From NCBI GenBank assembly GCA_903832325.1, contig CAILBC010000031.1, positions 1 through 50,884 on the forward strand: a stretch of 50,884 nt of DNA, written 5' to 3'. Origin of the DNA: an uncultured Sphingomonadales bacterium. GTDB lineage: Bacteria > Pseudomonadota > Alphaproteobacteria > Sphingomonadales > Sphingomonadaceae. The position numbers and the translations under genes were made by a program. Below the pieces are notes generated by a model. That model ran no database searches. It saw nothing but the letters and a program-made list of their open reading frames with translations, and was not told the DNA's origin. Below, one piece after another: positions 8,384 to 16,397 of this stretch (the first letter of the stretch is position 1; each line of letters opens with the position of its first letter).

Positions 8384-8420
8384 AAAAAGGGCCGGGAAAC
8401 CTTGTTCCCCGGCCCTTTTT
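8384..8420. terminator. bidirectional rho-independent terminator after the permease gene
   Basis: A GC-rich stem GGGCCGGG (8389-8396) / CCCGGCCC (8408-8415) is flanked by AAAAA on the left and TTTTT on the right, so it can terminate on either strand. It follows the stop of the permease gene (8443) and shields the imuA promoter from read-through. Confidence 0.85.
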
Positions 8421-8442
8421 CAGGTTGCGAAATGGCGCGCGA

Positions 8443-10020
8443 TCAGTCGATCGGCGGCACCGAGCTTGGCGGAATATCCGCATCCAGTTCGTGCACTTCG
8501 ATCAGGCCGCGCCCGACATGGCTCTTGCGATAGCCATAGGCAAAGTAGAACGCGAGCCCGATGCCACCCCAGATCGGCAGGACCAGGATCGAACCCAGCG
8601 GCAGATTGACATAGAGGAAAATGCAGCCCGCCGCCGCGATCGGTCCGGTAACCCAGATCAGCGGGGTGCGGAACGGGCGCGTCCGGCCAGGATCGCGCAG
8701 CCGCAGGATCATCACCGCCACGGCCACCATGAAGAACGCAAACAGGGTGCCCGAATTCGAAATGTCGGCCAGCTGGCCCACCGGCAAAAGCGCGGCGGCA
8801 AAGGCAACAAAGATGCCGGTGAAGATGGTGACGATATAGGGCGTCTTCCACTTCGGGTGCACTGTCGCCAGCTTTTCGGGCAGCAGCCCGTCGCGCGCCA
8901 TCACGAAAAAGATGCGCGTCTGGCCAAAAATCATCATCAGGATCACCGACGGCAGCGCCAGATTGGCGGCAATGCCGATCAGATCGCCCGCGACGCTGTG
9001 GTTGATCCCGCGCAGGACAAAGGCCAGCGCCTCGTTCGAACAGACCAGCGGCTGTGCGCCTTTGGCGGTCAGCGCAGCACACTGCCGGGCAAATTCGGCC
9101 GAATCCGGCGAAATGCCGATGGCTGTCGGCTGCGCCCCGATGGCACCCACCGCCCCTGCCGCAACCAGCAGATAGAAAATCGTGCAGATCGCCAGACTGC
9201 CCAGCAGCCCGATCGGCACGTTGCGCTGCGGGTTCTTGGTTTCTTCGGCCGCGGTCGAAACCGCATCAAACCCGACATAGGCAAAAAAGATCGACGACGC
9301 CGCGCCAACCACGCCCATGCCCGATGTACCCTTCAGCCCGAACCAGCCATTGGGAGCAAACGGGGTGAAATGTTCGGCATGCATCACCGGCAGGGTCAGC
9401 ACCACAAACATGGTCAGCGCGGTGATCTTGATCGCCACCAGCGCGGCATTGACCGTGGCGCTTTCGGTGGTGCCCTTGACCAGCAACGCGGTGATCACGC
9501 CTGCGATCACGATTGCCGGCACATTGATGATCCCGGTGGAAAAATCGGCATGCGGCATCCAGCCGACCAGTGTCCACGCCGGACCGGCGCTTAACGCCTG
9601 CGGTAACACAAGCCCGAACCAGCTTTTCAACAGGCCCATGAAATAGCCCGACCAGCCCACGCACACCGCAGAGGCCGCCACCGCATATTCGAGAATAAGC
9701 GCCCAGCCGACCATCCACGCCAGCAATTCGCCCACCACCGCATAGGAATACGTATAGGCCGAACCCGATACCGGCACCATCGAGGCCAGTTCGGAATAGC
9801 ACAGCGCCGCCACCGCGCAGATGAAGCCGGCGATGACAAAGCTCCACATCATGCCCGGCCCCGCCTTTTGCGCGGCAGCAGCAGTCAGCACGAAAATGCC
9901 GGTTCCAATCACCGCCCCGACCCCCAGCAGGGTCAACTGGATCGGTCCAAGCGAACGATGAAGCGATTTTTTCTCGGCCGTGGCAAGAATGGCGTCGAGT
10001 GATTTGACGCGACCAAACAT
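8443..10020 (-). CDS. APC-superfamily amino-acid permease
   Basis: A 525-residue inner-membrane transporter of the amino acid-polyamine-organocation superfamily, cationic amino acid transporter/YhdG type. The N-terminal LGPIQLTLLGVGAVIGTGIF holds the unwound-helix substrate-binding motif GxGIF, and YVGFDAVSTAAEETKNPQRN is the conserved helix 6/loop segment. About 12 or more hydrophobic segments can be seen. The ATG at 10020 was chosen because the family N-terminus begins there with a GGGAG ribosome-binding site; the open frame extends to 11172 but that part is antisense to panB. A terminator follows at 8384-8420. Substrate is not determinable from sequence. Confidence 0.88.
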   Translation of the reverse strand: MFGRVKSLDAILATAEKKSLHRSLGPIQLTLLGVGAVIGTGIFVLTAAAAQKAGPGMMWSFVIAGFICAVAALCYSELASMVPVSGSAYTYSYAVVGELLAWMVGWALILEYAVAASAVCVGWSGYFMGLLKSWFGLVLPQALSAGPAWTLVGWMPHADFSTGIINVPAIVIAGVITALLVKGTTESATVNAALVAIKITALTMFVVLTLPVMHAEHFTPFAPNGWFGLKGTSGMGVVGAASSIFFAYVGFDAVSTAAEETKNPQRNVPIGLLGSLAICTIFYLLVAAGAVGAIGAQPTAIGISPDSAEFARQCAALTAKGAQPLVCSNEALAFVLRGINHSVAGDLIGIAANLALPSVILMMIFGQTRIFFVMARDGLLPEKLATVHPKWKTPYIVTIFTGIFVAFAAALLPVGQLADISNSGTLFAFFMVAVAVMILRLRDPGRTRPFRTPLIWVTGPIAAAGCIFLYVNLPLGSILVLPIWGGIGLAFYFAYGYRKSHVGRGLIEVHELDADIPPSSVPPID

Positions 10021-10299
10021 TGAATTCTCCCGCCTTGGTCCGCTGTCTGTTCCGATCACAGCGGCATCCAGGTTGTGGGGCGCGACGCTAGACGCATGGC
10101 CCGCGCCCGCAAAGACCTTTTTGCCGGGGCATGATTGCCCGTCCCTTCGGGCAACTGGCCGGCGCCGGCTGCGGCCGGCCGCCATGGCAGGAGGCGCCGG
10201 CTGTGGCCGGCCGCAATGGCCGCCGGCGCCATAGCCCCTTGTCCTTGCAACAGAGCAGGTTATGGCGGAACCCCGGCGCGGCAAAAGGAACGCAGCACC
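10021..10299. repeat. intergenic region with a 28-bp GC-rich direct repeat
   Basis: The 279 bases between the divergent permease and panB genes hold two 28-bp copies starting GGCGCCGGCTG (10161-10188 and 10193-10220, two differences) followed by a partial inverted GCCGGCGCC. The copies are rich in CCGGCC palindromes and could form alternative stems. The promoters of both genes must lie here; no clear -35/-10 pair was recognised. Confidence 0.6.
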
Positions 10300-11196
10300 A
10301 TGTCGACCACGTTTCAGCTTGATACATCGACCAGCCGAGCCCACCCCACCCCGGCGCCGATGAAGCGGCTGACCATTCCGCAAGTCCGCGCGCGCAAGGC
10401 CGGCGGCACGACCGCCGAACCGGTCGTGATGCTGACCGCCTATACCGCGCGCCAGGCGCAATTGCTTGATGCCCATTGCGATCTGCTGCTGGTGGGGGAT
10501 TCGCTGGGCCAGGTGATCTATGGCCTGCCATCGAGCGTGCCGGTGACGCTGGACATGATGATCGCCCATGGCGCGGCAGTGGTGCGCGGCAGCTATCACG
10601 CGGCGGTGGTGGTCGACATGCCGTTCGGCAGTTACGAAGCCTCTCCGGAAATGGCCTTTGCCAGCGCGGCGCGCGTGCTGAAGGAAACCGGCTGCGCCGC
10701 GATCAAGCTCGAAGGCGGCGAGGCCATGGCCGAAACGGTCGCCTTTCTGGTGCGGCGCGGCATTCCGGTAATGGGCCATGTCGGCCTGACCCCGCAGGCG
10801 GTCAACGTGCTGGGCGGGTACAACGCGCGCGGCCGCGATGCGGCCGAGGCGGACAAGATCATGGCCGATGCCCGCGCGCTGGACCAGGCCGGCGCCTTTG
10901 CCGTGGTGATCGAGGGCGTGGTGGAACCGATCGCGATTGCCATTACCCGGGCCATCGCCTGCCCCACCATCGGCATCGGCGCCTCGGCGCAGTGCGACGG
11001 GCAAGTGCTGGTGACCGATGACATGCTGGGCCTGTTCGAACGCGTGCCGCGCTTTGTCAAAGTCTATGACAACATCGCCGAAACGATCGGCAAGGCCGCA
11101 GCGCGCTATGCCGATGATGTGCGTGCGCGGCGCTTTCCCGGGCCCGAACAGACGTATCAACCCCGTGGCCAAGCACCGGATGACAAGCTAGGCTGA
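10300..11196 (+). CDS. panB: 3-methyl-2-oxobutanoate hydroxymethyltransferase
   Basis: First committed enzyme of pantothenate synthesis: transfers a hydroxymethyl group from methylenetetrahydrofolate to 3-methyl-2-oxobutanoate, giving ketopantoate. The 298-residue protein shows the PanB signatures [13 protein letters not shown] (metal-binding aspartate), [32 protein letters not shown], the catalytic-glutamate segment FAVVIEGV and IGIGAS. The ATG at 10300 follows AAAAGGA (about 10283-10289). An N-terminal stretch of about 20 residues precedes the core. panC is not adjacent in this window. The next gene, DUF475, starts 16 bases downstream and may be cotranscribed. Confidence 0.95.
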   Translation: MSTTFQLDTSTSRAHPTPAPMKRLTIPQVRARKAGGTTAEPVVMLTAYTARQAQLLDAHCDLLLVGDSLGQVIYGLPSSVPVTLDMMIAHGAAVVRGSYHAAVVVDMPFGSYEASPEMAFASAARVLKETGCAAIKLEGGEAMAETVAFLVRRGIPVMGHVGLTPQAVNVLGGYNARGRDAAEADKIMADARALDQAGAFAVVIEGVVEPIAIAITRAIACPTIGIGASAQCDGQVLVTDDMLGLFERVPRFVKVYDNIAETIGKAAARYADDVRARRFPGPEQTYQPRGQAPDDKLG

Positions 11197-11212
11197 TCGC
11201 CGGCTGCCATCC

Positions 11213-12256
11213 TTGCAGGTCTGGAATCGCCCTTTGCTGCGCCAATTTGCCGGATCATTGCTGTTTACGCTGGCCGCGCTGATCGCGGCGCTGGCCTATG
11301 GCTGGCTGGGCACGGGATCGATGCAGGCCACCGGCGGCGTGGTGTGGATCGTGCTGGTGCTGGCGGTGCTGGAAATTTCGCTGTCGTTCGACAATGCGGT
11401 GGTCAATGCTGCGGTGCTGACCGACATGGACCCGGTGTGGCAGCGCCGGTTTCTCACCTGGGGCATGCTGATCGCGGTGTTCGGCATGCGCATCGTGTTT
11501 CCGCTGGTGATTGTCGCGCTGGCCGCCGGGCTGGGCCCGGCCGATGCGCTGCGCCTGTCGCTGACCCGGCCGGCGCAATACGAAGCGATCGTCAGCAGCG
11601 CGCACGGCGCGATTTCCGGGTTTGGCGGGGCGTTTCTGCTGCTGGTGGGGCTGGGCTTTTTTATCGATGACGCCAAATCGGTGCACTGGATCGGCTGGAT
11701 CGAGCGCCGGCTGGCGGCGCTGGCGCTGGTGCATGCAGTCGGCATTGCGCTGGTGCTCGCGCTGTTGCTGGTCATCGCCCACGGCCTGCCCGGGCTCGAA
11801 GCGCTGGTGTTTGTCGAGGCGGGGCTTGGCGGGATCATCGCGCATGTGCTGGTCGAAGCGATCGGCACCCTGCTGGAATCGCGCGAAGCAGCGCGGCGCG
11901 CAGCGGGCGCGCTGGTACGATCGGGCCTGGGCGGATTTGTCTATCTCAACGTGCTCGATGCCTCGTTCAGCTTTGACGGGGTGATCGGGGCGTTTGCCCT
12001 TTCAAATTCGATGGTGATCATTGCGCTGGGGCTGTCGATCGGCGCGATGTTCGTGCGATCGATCACGCTGCTGCTGGTGCGGCACGGCACGCTGGCGGAA
12101 TATCGCTATCTCGAACACGGCGCGTTCTGGGCGATCCTGGCGCTGGGCGTGATCATGCTGGTTTCGGTGCGCGTGGCCGTGCCCGAAACGGTGACCGGGC
12201 TGATCGGCGCGGTGCTGATCGGCCTGTCGCTGCTGGCATCACGCCGGGGGGGGTAA
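11213..12256 (+). CDS. DUF475 / TerC-like integral membrane protein
   Basis: A polytopic membrane protein of the DUF475 family, related to TerC-type transporters. About 9 hydrophobic helices are visible, with the conserved acidic segments LEISLSFDNAVVNAAVL near residues 53-70 and LDASFSFDGVIGAFAL around 246-261, which in TerC relatives are thought to bind cations. At 347 residues it has the family length. There is no ATG at the beginning; TTG at 11213 or TTG at 11234 are possible starts and the exact one is uncertain. It follows panB by 16 bases. Function is unknown; metal-ion export or metalation is the leading guess from TerC. Confidence 0.82.
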   Translation: MQVWNRPLLRQFAGSLLFTLAALIAALAYGWLGTGSMQATGGVVWIVLVLAVLEISLSFDNAVVNAAVLTDMDPVWQRRFLTWGMLIAVFGMRIVFPLVIVALAAGLGPADALRLSLTRPAQYEAIVSSAHGAISGFGGAFLLLVGLGFFIDDAKSVHWIGWIERRLAALALVHAVGIALVLALLLVIAHGLPGLEALVFVEAGLGGIIAHVLVEAIGTLLESREAARRAAGALVRSGLGGFVYLNVLDASFSFDGVIGAFALSNSMVIIALGLSIGAMFVRSITLLLVRHGTLAEYRYLEHGAFWAILALGVIMLVSVRVAVPETVTGLIGAVLIGLSLLASRRGG

Positions 12257-12267
12257 CGCCGGCAGGA

Positions 12268-13326
12268 TTATTTGCCCGCAAGGCTCGGTTTTGGCGCCGG
12301 GGTGCCCAAAAAGCGCGGTGCGGGCGCGGGCATGATCATGCCGGCATCTTCCACAAACGTGCCGCGCGCCACATTGTGCGGGTGCGATGGCGCCTCGGCG
12401 AGGCTCAGCACCGGGGCAAAGCAGGCATCGGTGCCATCGAGCAGCGCGCACCATTGCGCGCGCGTGCGGCTGCGGAACAGCGCGGCAATCCGCTCCTTCA
12501 GCGGGGCCCAGGTCGATGGGTCCATCTGCCGGGCAAATTCGGGATCATCTGTCAGCCCGGTGCGTTCGAGCAGCAGCGCATAGAATTGCGGCTCGATCGA
12601 TCCGATCGAAATCCACTTGCCGTCGGCGGTTTCATAGGTGTCGTAGAAATGCGCGCCGCCATCCAGCAGGTTGACCCCGCGTTCATCGCGCCAGCGGCGA
12701 TTGCCGTAAAAGGTCCAGGTCATCGCGGACAGGATCGCCGCGCCATCGACCATCGCGCAATCGACCACCTGGCCCTTGCCGGTGCGCGCGGCGGAAAACA
12801 CCGCGGCCATCACGCCAAACGCCATCAGCATGCCGCCACCGCCGAAATCGCCCACCGCATTGACCGGAAACACCGGCTTGCCCCCCGCCGGGCCATACGT
12901 GTGCAGCGCGCCCGACAGCGCGATATAGTTGATGTCATGCCCGGCCAGCGGCGCCATCGGCCCGTCCTGGCCCCAGCCGGTCATGCGCGCAAAGACCAGC
13001 CGCGGATTGTCTGCCAGCAGCACATCGGGCCCCAGCCCAAGCCGCTCCATCACGCCGGGACGAAAGCCCTCAATCACCGCATCGGCTTCGCGCACCAGCG
13101 CGCGGATCTGCGCGATGGCCGCCGGGTCCTTCAGGTCCAGTTCCAGCCGATCGCGGTTGCGGTTGAGAATGTCGCGATTGCCGGCATCACCCACGCGCCC
13201 GGGCGCAGCGGGGCGTTCGATGCGGATCACGCGCGCGCCATGATCGGCCAGCATCATGCCGGCGAACGGCCCCGGACCGATCCCGGCAAATTCCAGAACC
13301 GTCAGGCCTTCCAGTGCCCCTGCCAT
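12268..13326 (-). CDS. CaiB/BaiF CoA-transferase family protein, alpha-methylacyl-CoA racemase-like
   Basis: A 352-residue class III CoA-transferase fold protein whose motifs match alpha-methylacyl-CoA racemase, which epimerises 2-methyl-branched acyl-CoAs. Visible: LEFAGIGPGPFAGMMLADHGA at the N-terminus, RNRDRLELDLK, VIEGFRPGVMERLGLGP, the racemase loop GHDINYIALSGALH (catalytic His/Asp region), and VDCAMVDGA. It is convergent with the DUF475 gene and separated by 55 bases from the downstream TPR gene end. Substrate (branched fatty or sterol side-chain CoA) cannot be told. Confidence 0.88.
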   Translation of the reverse strand: MAGALEGLTVLEFAGIGPGPFAGMMLADHGARVIRIERPAAPGRVGDAGNRDILNRNRDRLELDLKDPAAIAQIRALVREADAVIEGFRPGVMERLGLGPDVLLADNPRLVFARMTGWGQDGPMAPLAGHDINYIALSGALHTYGPAGGKPVFPVNAVGDFGGGGMLMAFGVMAAVFSAARTGKGQVVDCAMVDGAAILSAMTWTFYGNRRWRDERGVNLLDGGAHFYDTYETADGKWISIGSIEPQFYALLLERTGLTDDPEFARQMDPSTWAPLKERIAALFRSRTRAQWCALLDGTDACFAPVLSLAEAPSHPHNVARGTFVEDAGMIMPAPAPRFLGTPAPKPSLAGK

Positions 13327-13381
13327 GGCATTCTCTCCATCACAACCGATTGCGAATTTAACCGGTCAATTGAATGGAGAC

Positions 13382-15049
13382 CTAGCCCGGCTTTGCCGCC
13401 GCTGTCGAGGGGGCTTGTGCCGCACGCGGCCAATCGCCGCCGCGCGCCAGCATCGCCTTGCGCAAATCGGCCAGATCGCGCGCGCGCGCCGGATTTCCGG
13501 CCCAACCCGCCGCCAGCAGCAGCATCGCGGTCGCGCTTTCGGGGTTCTGCGCGAGATAGCGCGAGGTCATGGCATCGGCATCGCCCGCCCGCCCCGCCGC
13601 ACGCAATGCCGCATCCATGCGCACCAGCACCGCTTCGTTGAACCGGATCGCAGCGGCATTGGTATAATCGATCAGCGCCGCGCGCGCATCGCCGCGCGCC
13701 ATGCGCACATCGCCGGCCAACAGATTGGCTTCGGCATTGCCGGAATTGTCATCGCGCAGCCGGTCGGCCACGGTTTGCGCCGGATCGGCCTGGTGCGCGG
13801 CGAGCAGCGCGCGGATATAGGGCACGGCATTGCCCGCCAGCCGCGGATTGTCAGCATAACGCACCGCCAGCACCGGCACCGTGCCCGTGGCGGCCAGCGG
13901 TGCCGCCGGGGTCTTGCCGGGCAGGGCCTTTGCGCGCGCGATCAGCGCCTGGCCCCGCGCGCGGTCTGCGCGCGCCTGCGCCACCGGTTCGTGCGCGGCA
14001 ATGTGCAGCCAGCCCTGGCCATCCAGCGCGATCACATCGGGCACGGCGCGGCCGGCGGCAACATCGCCATCGCACAGATCGACCAGCCGCCGCCAATCAC
14101 CCCGCGCCGCCAGCGCGCGCGCCAGCACCTGGCGCGCCAGCAGATTGTCGGGCTGGATGCGCACCAGCCGTTCCAGCACTTCGGCCGCCAGATCGTGATT
14201 GCCCGCGCGATATTCCAGCACGCCCGACAGCAGCATCGCCGCGGGCATGTCGCGAAAGGCATTGCCGGTGTGCTGCAGGATCGACCGGGCCAGCGCGGTC
14301 TGCCCGGCGCGCGCCGCCAGCACCGCCTGCATCAGCAAAGCGCGCGGGTTTTTCGGATCGACCTCGGCCAGTTTGCGCGCCACGATCAGCATTGCGCGCG
14401 CCTGCCCCATATCGCCCAGCGTGGCGCCATAGGCATCGAGCAGCGCGGGTTCATCCGGATGCAGTTTCAGCGCGGCCTCAAACCATGGCAACGAGGCCGA
14501 CAGCCCGAATTGTTCGCGGATCAGCATGCCGCGCAGTGCCAGCGCGCGCGGATTGCGCGGATCGAGCGCCACCGCATGGTCGGCCGCAGCCACGGCAAGC
14601 ACGTGTTCGCCGCCGGTAAAGCGCAACGAGGCAATCGCCACCCACAGATCGGCATCGCCCGGCGCAAAATGCAGCGCCTGGTCAAATGCTGCGGCCGCCG
14701 CCGCCAGATTGCCGTCACCCAGCGCGATCTGGCCGCGCACGCGCCAGCCCAGCCCCGCGCTGTCCGGCGTCATCGCCCCGGCATCGAGCACTTTGCGCGC
14801 GCCGGCGCGATCGCCCTCGGCCAGCAGCGCCTGCGCCAGCGCGGCGCGCAGCGCATCGTCGGCATGGGTGCGCGCGATTGCCTTGCGCACCATGGCTTCG
14901 GCGCTGACCGGATCGCGCCGTTCGATCGCGGCGGCGGCATCGCGGCGCACGACATCGATCAAGGTGTCACCAGCACCCGCCACAACCGCCGCGGTAAGCG
15001 CGATTGTCGCCGCGCCCAGGCGCAAAATGGTCTTAATGTTGCAGATCAT
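13382..15049 (-). CDS. tetratricopeptide-repeat protein, PrsT-like
   Basis: A 555-residue protein with an N-terminal hydrophobic signal or anchor (residues about 8-25, ILRLGAATIALTAAVVAGAG) and then a chain of TPR-type helix pairs, for example ARKVLDAGAMTPDSAGLGW, AAAFDQALHFAPGDADLW and AADHAVALDPRNPRAL. Its position as the last gene after prsK and prsR fits PrsT, the TPR component of PEP-CTERM/exosortase systems, although typical PrsT proteins are longer lipoproteins and there is no lipobox cysteine here. Its ATG lies inside the end of prsR (17-base overlap), implying translational coupling. Probable role: periplasmic or envelope assembly scaffold in polysaccharide export. Confidence 0.72.
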   Translation of the reverse strand: MICNIKTILRLGAATIALTAAVVAGAGDTLIDVVRRDAAAAIERRDPVSAEAMVRKAIARTHADDALRAALAQALLAEGDRAGARKVLDAGAMTPDSAGLGWRVRGQIALGDGNLAAAAAAFDQALHFAPGDADLWVAIASLRFTGGEHVLAVAAADHAVALDPRNPRALALRGMLIREQFGLSASLPWFEAALKLHPDEPALLDAYGATLGDMGQARAMLIVARKLAEVDPKNPRALLMQAVLAARAGQTALARSILQHTGNAFRDMPAAMLLSGVLEYRAGNHDLAAEVLERLVRIQPDNLLARQVLARALAARGDWRRLVDLCDGDVAAGRAVPDVIALDGQGWLHIAAHEPVAQARADRARGQALIARAKALPGKTPAAPLAATGTVPVLAVRYADNPRLAGNAVPYIRALLAAHQADPAQTVADRLRDDNSGNAEANLLAGDVRMARGDARAALIDYTNAAAIRFNEAVLVRMDAALRAAGRAGDADAMTSRYLAQNPESATAMLLLAAGWAGNPARARDLADLRKAMLARGGDWPRAAQAPSTAAAKPG

Positions 15050-16397
15050 ACTGTTTGAGCAGATCGTACAGCGTTGGCCGGCTGATGCCCAGCAGCCGCG
15101 CGGTGCTGGTGATATTGCCTTCGCTGCGCGACAGGGCGTGGCGGATCATGCGCTTGTCGGTGGCTTCGCGCGCCGATTTCAGATTGAGCATCTGGTCTTC
15201 GGCGGTGCCCGGTTCTGCCAGATCGAGATCGGCGGCGGTTATCAGCTTTGCATCGGCCATGATCACCGCGCGTTTCAGCCGGTTTTCCAGTTCGCGCACA
15301 TTGCCCGGCCAGGGCCAGGCATCGATCGCAGCCAGCGCATCGGGGGCAAAACCCTTGATCTGCGGGTTCATCTGCGCGGCAAACCGCGCGAGGAACGCGC
15401 GCGCCAGCAGCACCGCATCGCCCGCGCGTTCGGACAGGCCGGGAATACGCACCACGATTTCGGCGAGCCGGTAATAGAGATCTTCGCGGAACCGGCCATC
15501 GGCGATCATCGCCTCCAGGTTCTGGTGCGTGGCGCAGACAATGCGCGTATCGACCTCTATCGAGCGCCGCCCGCCGATCCGTTCGATCGTGCGCTCCTGC
15601 AAAAACCGCAGCAGTTTCACCTGCAATTGCAGCGGAATATCGCCCACTTCATCGAGAAACAGCGTGCCCCCGCTGGCCTGTTCGATCTTGCCCTCGGTGG
15701 TCTTGACCGCGCCGGTAAAGGCGCCCTTTTCGTGGCCGAACAGCTCGCTTTCCAGAAGGTTTTCGGGAATTGCGGCGCAATTGATCGCCACGAACGCGCC
15801 TTTGGCCCGGCCCGAAGCCTCGTGCAGCCCGCGCGCCAGCAATTCCTTGCCCGTGCCGCTTGCGCCCAGCAGCATGACCGAAACATTGGTGTTGGCCACG
15901 CGTTCGATGGTGCGCGCCACTTTCACCATTTCGGGCGCGGCGGTGATCAGCCGGCCCAGCACGCGGTGATCATCGGGCGCGCGTTCGGCCAGCAGGCGGT
16001 TTTCCAGCTCCAGCTTGTGCACATGCAGCGCGCGCCGCACGATCAGCCCGATGGCATCGATATCCACCGGTTTGGCATAGAAATCATAGGCGCCGTGCTG
16101 AATCGCGCGCAGCGCGGATTCGCGCGCGCCGTGGCCAGAGGCGACAATCACTTTGGTATCGGGCTTGATCGCCATGATCGCGTCGAGCAGGGCAAAGCCT
16201 TCGCTCGTGCCGTCGGGATCGGGCGGCAGGCCCAGATCGAGCGTGACCACCGGGGGTTCTTCGGCGCGCAGCAGGGTCAGCGCGGTCTGCCGATCGCCGG
16301 CAATCAGCACTTCGAAATCTTCATAGGCCCATTTGAGCTGGGCCTGAAGCCCGGGATCGTCTTCGACAATCAGAAGCTTGGGCTGGATCGCGGTCAT
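15033..16397 (-). CDS. prsR: PrsR, sigma-54-dependent response regulator of the PEP-CTERM system
   Basis: A 454-residue NtrC-type regulator. Residues 1 to about 125 are a receiver domain with acidic pocket ED13-D14, phospho-acceptor D54 (VTLDLGLP) and conserved K. Residues about 150-385 are the AAA+ sigma-54 activator domain: Walker A GASGTGKE, the sigma-54 contact loop GAFTGA, and Walker B GGTLFLDEVGD. The C-terminus is a Fis-type helix-turn-helix (GNITSTARLLGISRPTLYDL). The ATG overlaps the prsK stop (ATGA). PrsR works with the membrane kinase PrsK to drive sigma-54 transcription of exopolysaccharide and PEP-CTERM genes; targets are not in this window as far as I can see. Confidence 0.9.
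   Translation of the reverse strand: MTAIQPKLLIVEDDPGLQAQLKWAYEDFEVLIAGDRQTALTLLRAEEPPVVTLDLGLPPDPDGTSEGFALLDAIMAIKPDTKVIVASGHGARESALRAIQHGAYDFYAKPVDIDAIGLIVRRALHVHKLELENRLLAERAPDDHRVLGRLITAAPEMVKVARTIERVANTNVSVMLLGASGTGKELLARGLHEASGRAKGAFVAINCAAIPENLLESELFGHEKGAFTGAVKTTEGKIEQASGGTLFLDEVGDIPLQLQVKLLRFLQERTIERIGGRRSIEVDTRIVCATHQNLEAMIADGRFREDLYYRLAEIVVRIPGLSERAGDAVLLARAFLARFAAQMNPQIKGFAPDALAAIDAWPWPGNVRELENRLKRAVIMADAKLITAADLDLAEPGTAEDQMLNLKSAREATDKRMIRHALSRSEGNITSTARLLGISRPTLYDLLKQYDLQH

Noticed and set aside
10021..11172. N-terminal 383 residues of the 909-codon minus frame that includes the permease
   Set aside because: Antisense to panB and without transporter features; the permease begins at the ATG at 10020.
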